Origin: LMUY01 sp965199165 | GTDB taxonomy: Bacteria > Pseudomonadota > Alphaproteobacteria > Acetobacterales > Acetobacteraceae | Assembly (NCBI GenBank): GCA_965199165.1 | Contig: OZ240681.1 | Coordinates: 4,526,001-4,590,000 of the forward strand | DNA length: 64,000 nt | Reading direction: 5' to 3' | Shown: one piece after another, positions 61,112 through 64,000 of the stretch | How positions within the stretch are numbered: position 1 is the first letter of the stretch | How the letters are laid out: each line of letters opens with the position of its first letter | The notes under the pieces: generated by a model | The model's database searches: none | What the model saw: only the letters and a program-made list of their open reading frames with translations | What the model was told of the DNA's origin: nothing | Translations under genes and position numbers: made by a program

Positions 61112-62377
61112 TCATGCCGCGATGCGGTCGAGCCCGGCCATGTAGGGGCGCAGCACCTCCGGCACGGTGATGGAGCCGTCCGCTTCCTGGTATGTCTCCA
61201 TGACCGCGATCAGGGCGCGGCCCACGGCCACGCCCGAGCCGTTCAGCGCGTGCACGAACTCGACCCGGCCCTCCGCCGGGCGGTAGCGGCCATTCATGCG
61301 CCGGGCTTGGAAGGCGCGGGTATTGGAGCAGGAGCTGATCTCCCGCCATGCCCCCTGCCCCGGCAGCCACACCTCCAGGTCGAAGGTCTTGGCGGCGCCG
61401 AACCCGGTATCCCCGGCGCAAAGCAGCATGCGGCGATACGGCAGGCCCAGCCGTTCCAACACCGTCTCGGCGCAGCGCGTCATCCGCTCGTGCTCCGCCT
61501 CGCTGTCCTGGGGGCGGGTGATCGACACCAACTCGACCTTGCGGAACTGGTGCTGCCGCAGCATCCCGCGCGTGTCCCGCCCGGCCGACCCGGCCTCCGA
61601 CCGGAAGCAGTCGGTCAGCGCCGTCATGCGCAACGGCAGGCGCGTCTCGGGCACGATCTCGCCGGCGACCATGTTGGTGAGCGGGACTTCCGCCGTCGGG
61701 ATCAGCCAGCGTCCGTCCGTGGTGCGGAACATGTCCTCGACGAACTTCGGCAGCTGGTTGGAGCCGTAGGCCGTGGCGTCGTTGACCAGCAGCGGCACCG
61801 CCGTCTCCTCGTAGCCGTGCTCGGCCACGTGCAGGTCCAGCATCCACTGGCCCAGCGCGCGTTCCATCCGCGCGAGCGGGCCGCGCAGCACGGTGAAGCG
61901 CGACCCGGCCAGCTTGCCGGCGGCCGCGAAGTCCATCAGCCCAAGCGCCTCGCCCAACTCGAAATGCTGGCGCGCTCCGGGCAGGTTGGCCGGCGTGCCC
62001 ACCTGCTTGACCTGGACGTTGGCCGCCTCGTCCGTCCCGTCCGGCACATGGGGGTCGAGGATGTTGGGCAGGCTGGCCAACCGGGCGTCCAGATCGGCGC
62101 CAAGCGCCACCACGCTCGCGTCCAGCGCCACGATGGCGTCGCGCAGCGAAGTGGCCTCGGCCTCGAGCGCGACCGTGTCGGCGCCGGCGCGGCGCAGCTG
62201 CCCGATCTCCTTCGCCAGCGCGTTGCGGCGGGCCTGACGCTCCCCGAGCTCGGTCTGCGCGGCGCGGCGCTGCCCGTCGAGCGCCACGATCTCCGATGCC
62301 AGGCACGGGATGGCCCGCCGCCGCATGGCGTCGTCGAACGCCCCAGGATCGTCGCGGATCGCGCGTATGTCGTGCAT
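61112..62377 (-). CDS. serS: Seryl-tRNA synthetase
   Basis: A 421-residue class II synthetase. The N-terminal coiled coil that grips tRNA-Ser occupies residues 30-100. Motif 2 is FRSEAGSAGRDTRGMLRQHQ and motif 3 is NGSGVAVGRALIAVMETYQ. The serine-binding TAEVPLTN is present. It starts at MHDIRAIRDDPGAFD, the usual N-terminus. Confidence 0.97.
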   Translation of the reverse strand: MHDIRAIRDDPGAFDDAMRRRAIPCLASEIVALDGQRRAAQTELGERQARRNALAKEIGQLRRAGADTVALEAEATSLRDAIVALDASVVALGADLDARLASLPNILDPHVPDGTDEAANVQVKQVGTPANLPGARQHFELGEALGLMDFAAAGKLAGSRFTVLRGPLARMERALGQWMLDLHVAEHGYEETAVPLLVNDATAYGSNQLPKFVEDMFRTTDGRWLIPTAEVPLTNMVAGEIVPETRLPLRMTALTDCFRSEAGSAGRDTRGMLRQHQFRKVELVSITRPQDSEAEHERMTRCAETVLERLGLPYRRMLLCAGDTGFGAAKTFDLEVWLPGQGAWREISSCSNTRAFQARRMNGRYRPAEGRVEFVHALNGSGVAVGRALIAVMETYQEADGSITVPEVLRPYMAGLDRIAA

Positions 62378-62718
62378 CGGCGTTGCAGCCCCTCTCTCCC
62401 GCGCGTTTGGACCGGGGCACGCGCACGGTCAAGCGAGCTCCTTCTCCTCCTGGGCGGAGCTGGTCAAGGTTCCGCGGGCGCAAGCCCGTGGAATGCCGGC
62501 GTAGGGGAGGGTCAGGGTGAGGGTCGACCCGCTCGCACCGGTCGGCGTGTGTTGGACCCTCACCCTGCCCTCTCCCAGAGGGAGAGGGTTTCACACCAGG
62601 GCCGCTCGGTGTGCAGGATACCAAGGGCGGCGGCGACAGGGGCGCGCCCGGCCCTCACGAAGGGTTAACCCTGATCAGGCAGGGTGGCACTCCAGGATAG
62701 GGGAGGCCCGACTCCCGC
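62378..62718. other. Intergenic region containing repeat copy 4
   Basis: About 340 bp between the divergent serS and acyltransferase genes. It contains the dispersed repeat at 62503-62592 and a GC hairpin near 62470-62495 (GCGGGCGCAAGCCCG). No additional gene is visible. The promoters of both flanking genes must lie here but were not identifiable. Confidence 0.5.
62503..62592. repeat. Dispersed CCCTCACCC...CTCTCCC inverted repeat, copy 4
   Basis: Arms GGGGAGGGTCAGGGTGAGGG (62503-62522) and CCCTCACCCTGCCCTCTCCC with a following hairpin (62557-62592) face each other. Closest to copy 1 between ispH and thrB, which also has CCCTGCCC instead of CCCAACCC. Confidence 0.75.
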
Positions 62719-63771
62719 ATGAACAAGCAGCATTTCCCGGCTCTGGACGGCCTCCGGGGCGTCGCGGCCATCAGCGTGGTGCTGTACCACTACACCTACG
62801 CCGGCGCGGCCTGGTTTCCGCAGGGCTATCTGGCAGTCGACCTGTTCTTCGTGCTGAGCGGGTTCGTCATCGCCTTCTCCTACGAAGACAGGCTGCGGTC
62901 CGGCCTGTCGCCCGGCGGCTTCGTCGTCCGCCGCCTGATCCGTCTGTATCCGATGATCGCCGTGGCCAGCGTGCTGGGCGGGTTGGCGGCCTATGCCAAG
63001 CTTGCAGCCCAGTCGAACGGCACCGATCCGGCGTCCCTGCTGGGCTTGCTGCTCTGCTCGTTGACGCTGTTCCCGCAGCTGCAAGACACATATCTGGGCA
63101 AGGAGATATTCCCGCTCAACGTGGTGCTGTGGACCCTGTTCTTCGAACTGGTGGCCAACCTGGCCTATGGCCTGTTCGCGTTCAAGCTGAGGAGCCGCTA
63201 CCTGATCGCCGCCGTGGCGGGCTGCCTCATCGTCCTCGCCCTATCAGGGCCGTTGGGCGGCAACTTGACGGACGATTTCCTGCCGGGTTTCCCACGGGTG
63301 ATCGTGGGTTTCTTCGCTGGCGTGTTGCTCTACAGGCATCGGCGCCTCGCGCAGTTCCGATCCTGGAACCCCGGGTTCGTGCCTCTTTCCGTGGCCATCC
63401 TCCTCGCGTTCTGGCTTCCCGTCGTCCCACAGGGCGCGGTGTTGGTCGCCGTGTTCGGCCTGTTCGCCGTCGTCGTGTCGCTCGGGGCGGCTATCCCGGC
63501 GCCACGGAGCGCGGGCAAGGTCTTGCGAGGCTTGGGTGACCTCTCCTACCCGCTCTACGCGCTGCATCTGCCGCTCCACGGGTTCCTTGCGGCGGCCGAG
63601 AGGAAGCTGCCGATCGTCCGCTTCTTACCGGCGACGGGGCTGGAAATCCTGTCCACGCTCTGCGTCGTGGGCGCGTCGGCGGCCGTGCTGAAGCTCTTCG
63701 ACGAGCCGATCCGGGCGCGCCTGACGCGGCACCTCGTCAGAAAGTCCAGGAGCGCGGTCGTTCCAGGCTGA
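62719..63771 (+). CDS. OafA/YrhL-type acyltransferase
   Basis: A 350-residue membrane acyltransferase of family 3. It begins FPALDGLRGVAAISVVLYHY, where the RG..A....H pattern is diagnostic, followed by VDLFFVLSGFVIAFSY and RLIRLYPM. About ten helices are predicted by eye. It modifies sugars or lipids with acyl groups. It is the second such gene in the window; the first lies at 16415-17587. Confidence 0.9.
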   Translation: MNKQHFPALDGLRGVAAISVVLYHYTYAGAAWFPQGYLAVDLFFVLSGFVIAFSYEDRLRSGLSPGGFVVRRLIRLYPMIAVASVLGGLAAYAKLAAQSNGTDPASLLGLLLCSLTLFPQLQDTYLGKEIFPLNVVLWTLFFELVANLAYGLFAFKLRSRYLIAAVAGCLIVLALSGPLGGNLTDDFLPGFPRVIVGFFAGVLLYRHRRLAQFRSWNPGFVPLSVAILLAFWLPVVPQGAVLVAVFGLFAVVVSLGAAIPAPRSAGKVLRGLGDLSYPLYALHLPLHGFLAAAERKLPIVRFLPATGLEILSTLCVVGASAAVLKLFDEPIRARLTRHLVRKSRSAVVPG

Positions 63772-63778
63772 CGACGCC

Positions 63779-64000
63779 CTACCGGTCAGCCTTTTCCGGG
63801 ACGAACTCGAACGCGCCGAAGCCGAGTTTGCCGAGCCCCTTGCTCACCTTCATGCCATGGCGCGGCGCGCGGGTCGCAGCGTAGAGCGCGCCGTAGACGC
63901 CGAGTTGGCCCAGCCCGATCATGCCCGTGCCAAGCCGCGTCACCACCCGGTGGTCGCTGATCGCCAGGCGGACGGCGGCCGAGTGGCGGGCGCTGCGTTG
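63779..64000 (-). CDS. 3' end of an unidentified protein (partial)
   Basis: The last 73 codons of a gene that enters from the right edge, ending in TAG. The fragment contains a hydrophobic stretch (GMIGLGQLGVYGALYAAT) and ends GLGKLGFGAFEFVPEKADR. It is not enough to identify the family. It converges with the acyltransferase gene across a 7-bp gap. Confidence 0.6.
   Translation of the reverse strand, partial: QRSARHSAAVRLAISDHRVVTRLGTGMIGLGQLGVYGALYAATRAPRHGMKVSKGLGKLGFGAFEFVPEKADR

Overview
This window is GC-rich, densely packed DNA from an alphaproteobacterium. The gene content (hfq-hflX pair, ThrB-type homoserine kinase, DUF4214 protein, PhaR-type domain, several Dpp-type transporters, frequent GTG/TTG starts) fits Rhodospirillales, most likely Acetobacteraceae. 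That placement is an inference from gene content, not from a marker comparison. Most of the window is chromosomal housekeeping and transport. Islets of accessory, decayed or mobile DNA lie at about 3.2-3.6, 13.2-13.5, 36.6-38.4 and 49.4-55.8 kb.

Layout. 0-6 kb: the 3' end of an unknown gene, tRNA-Arg(TCT), a DUF4214 protein, an ABC-F ATPase, a decayed DUF4160/DUF2442 pair, then an inositol-monophosphatase-like gene, hflX and hfq on the minus strand. 6-18.4 kb: a D-amino-acid transaminase, dipeptide-type dppA-dppB (minus), a lipoprotein diverging from ispH-thrB-rnhA (plus), dppC-dppD-dppF (minus), a membrane acyltransferase and a nitroreductase. 18.4-19.1 kb: trmO (frameshifted near its end) and a molbindin.

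19.1-32.1 kb is the most interesting part. On the minus strand a single-module highly reducing type I polyketide synthase (KS-AT-DH-cMT-like-ER-KR-ACP, no thioesterase) overlaps by ATGA an alpha-oxoamine synthase, followed 9 bp later by a sulfotransferase-fold gene. Divergent on the plus strand lie a short-chain reductase resembling 3-ketosphinganine reductases, a lipoteichoic-acid-synthase-like transferase and a MAPEG-family membrane protein. The enzyme set parallels fungal fumonisin biosynthesis (FUM1/FUM8/FUM13). It suggests that a PKS-built acyl chain is released by decarboxylative condensation with an amino acid, reduced to an amino alcohol, and decorated with a head group: a sphingoid-like lipid made without fatty acid synthase and serine palmitoyltransferase.

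32.1-36.6 kb: an SDR, a PuuE-like deacetylase, a polar-amino-acid-type ABC transporter (binding protein plus two permeases), and a His-rich PadR regulator of the YqjI/NfeR type with two tandem palindromic operators. 36.8-38.4 kb: an AT-richer islet with a putative polymorphic toxin and its immunity protein, next to a remnant of a second PadR gene. 38.4-46.6 kb: a two-domain GNAT, tandem aspartate-type aminotransferases, and a spermidine/putrescine-type transporter with a VapBC toxin-antitoxin module set into the operon between its permeases. 46.7-49.4 kb: a three-gene operon, rutA-atzG-like-amidase, for amide or pyrimidine ring nitrogen.

49.4-57 kb: accessory DNA with a short PhaR_N protein, a ClpX-zinc-finger/HTH protein behind three copies of a 17-bp palindrome, a dienelactone-hydrolase-like protein, a glyoxalase-fold protein, an IS1182-like insertion sequence, a GNAT, a frameshifted CoA transferase and a divergent citrate-synthase-family gene with an N-terminal HTH. 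57-64 kb: a Tat-exported dipeptide-binding protein, a DUF2852 protein, a TetR regulator, a rhomboid protease, serS, an OafA-type acyltransferase and the 3' end of an unknown gene. Two families of dispersed palindromic repeats are scattered between genes. No CRISPR array or rRNA gene was seen.
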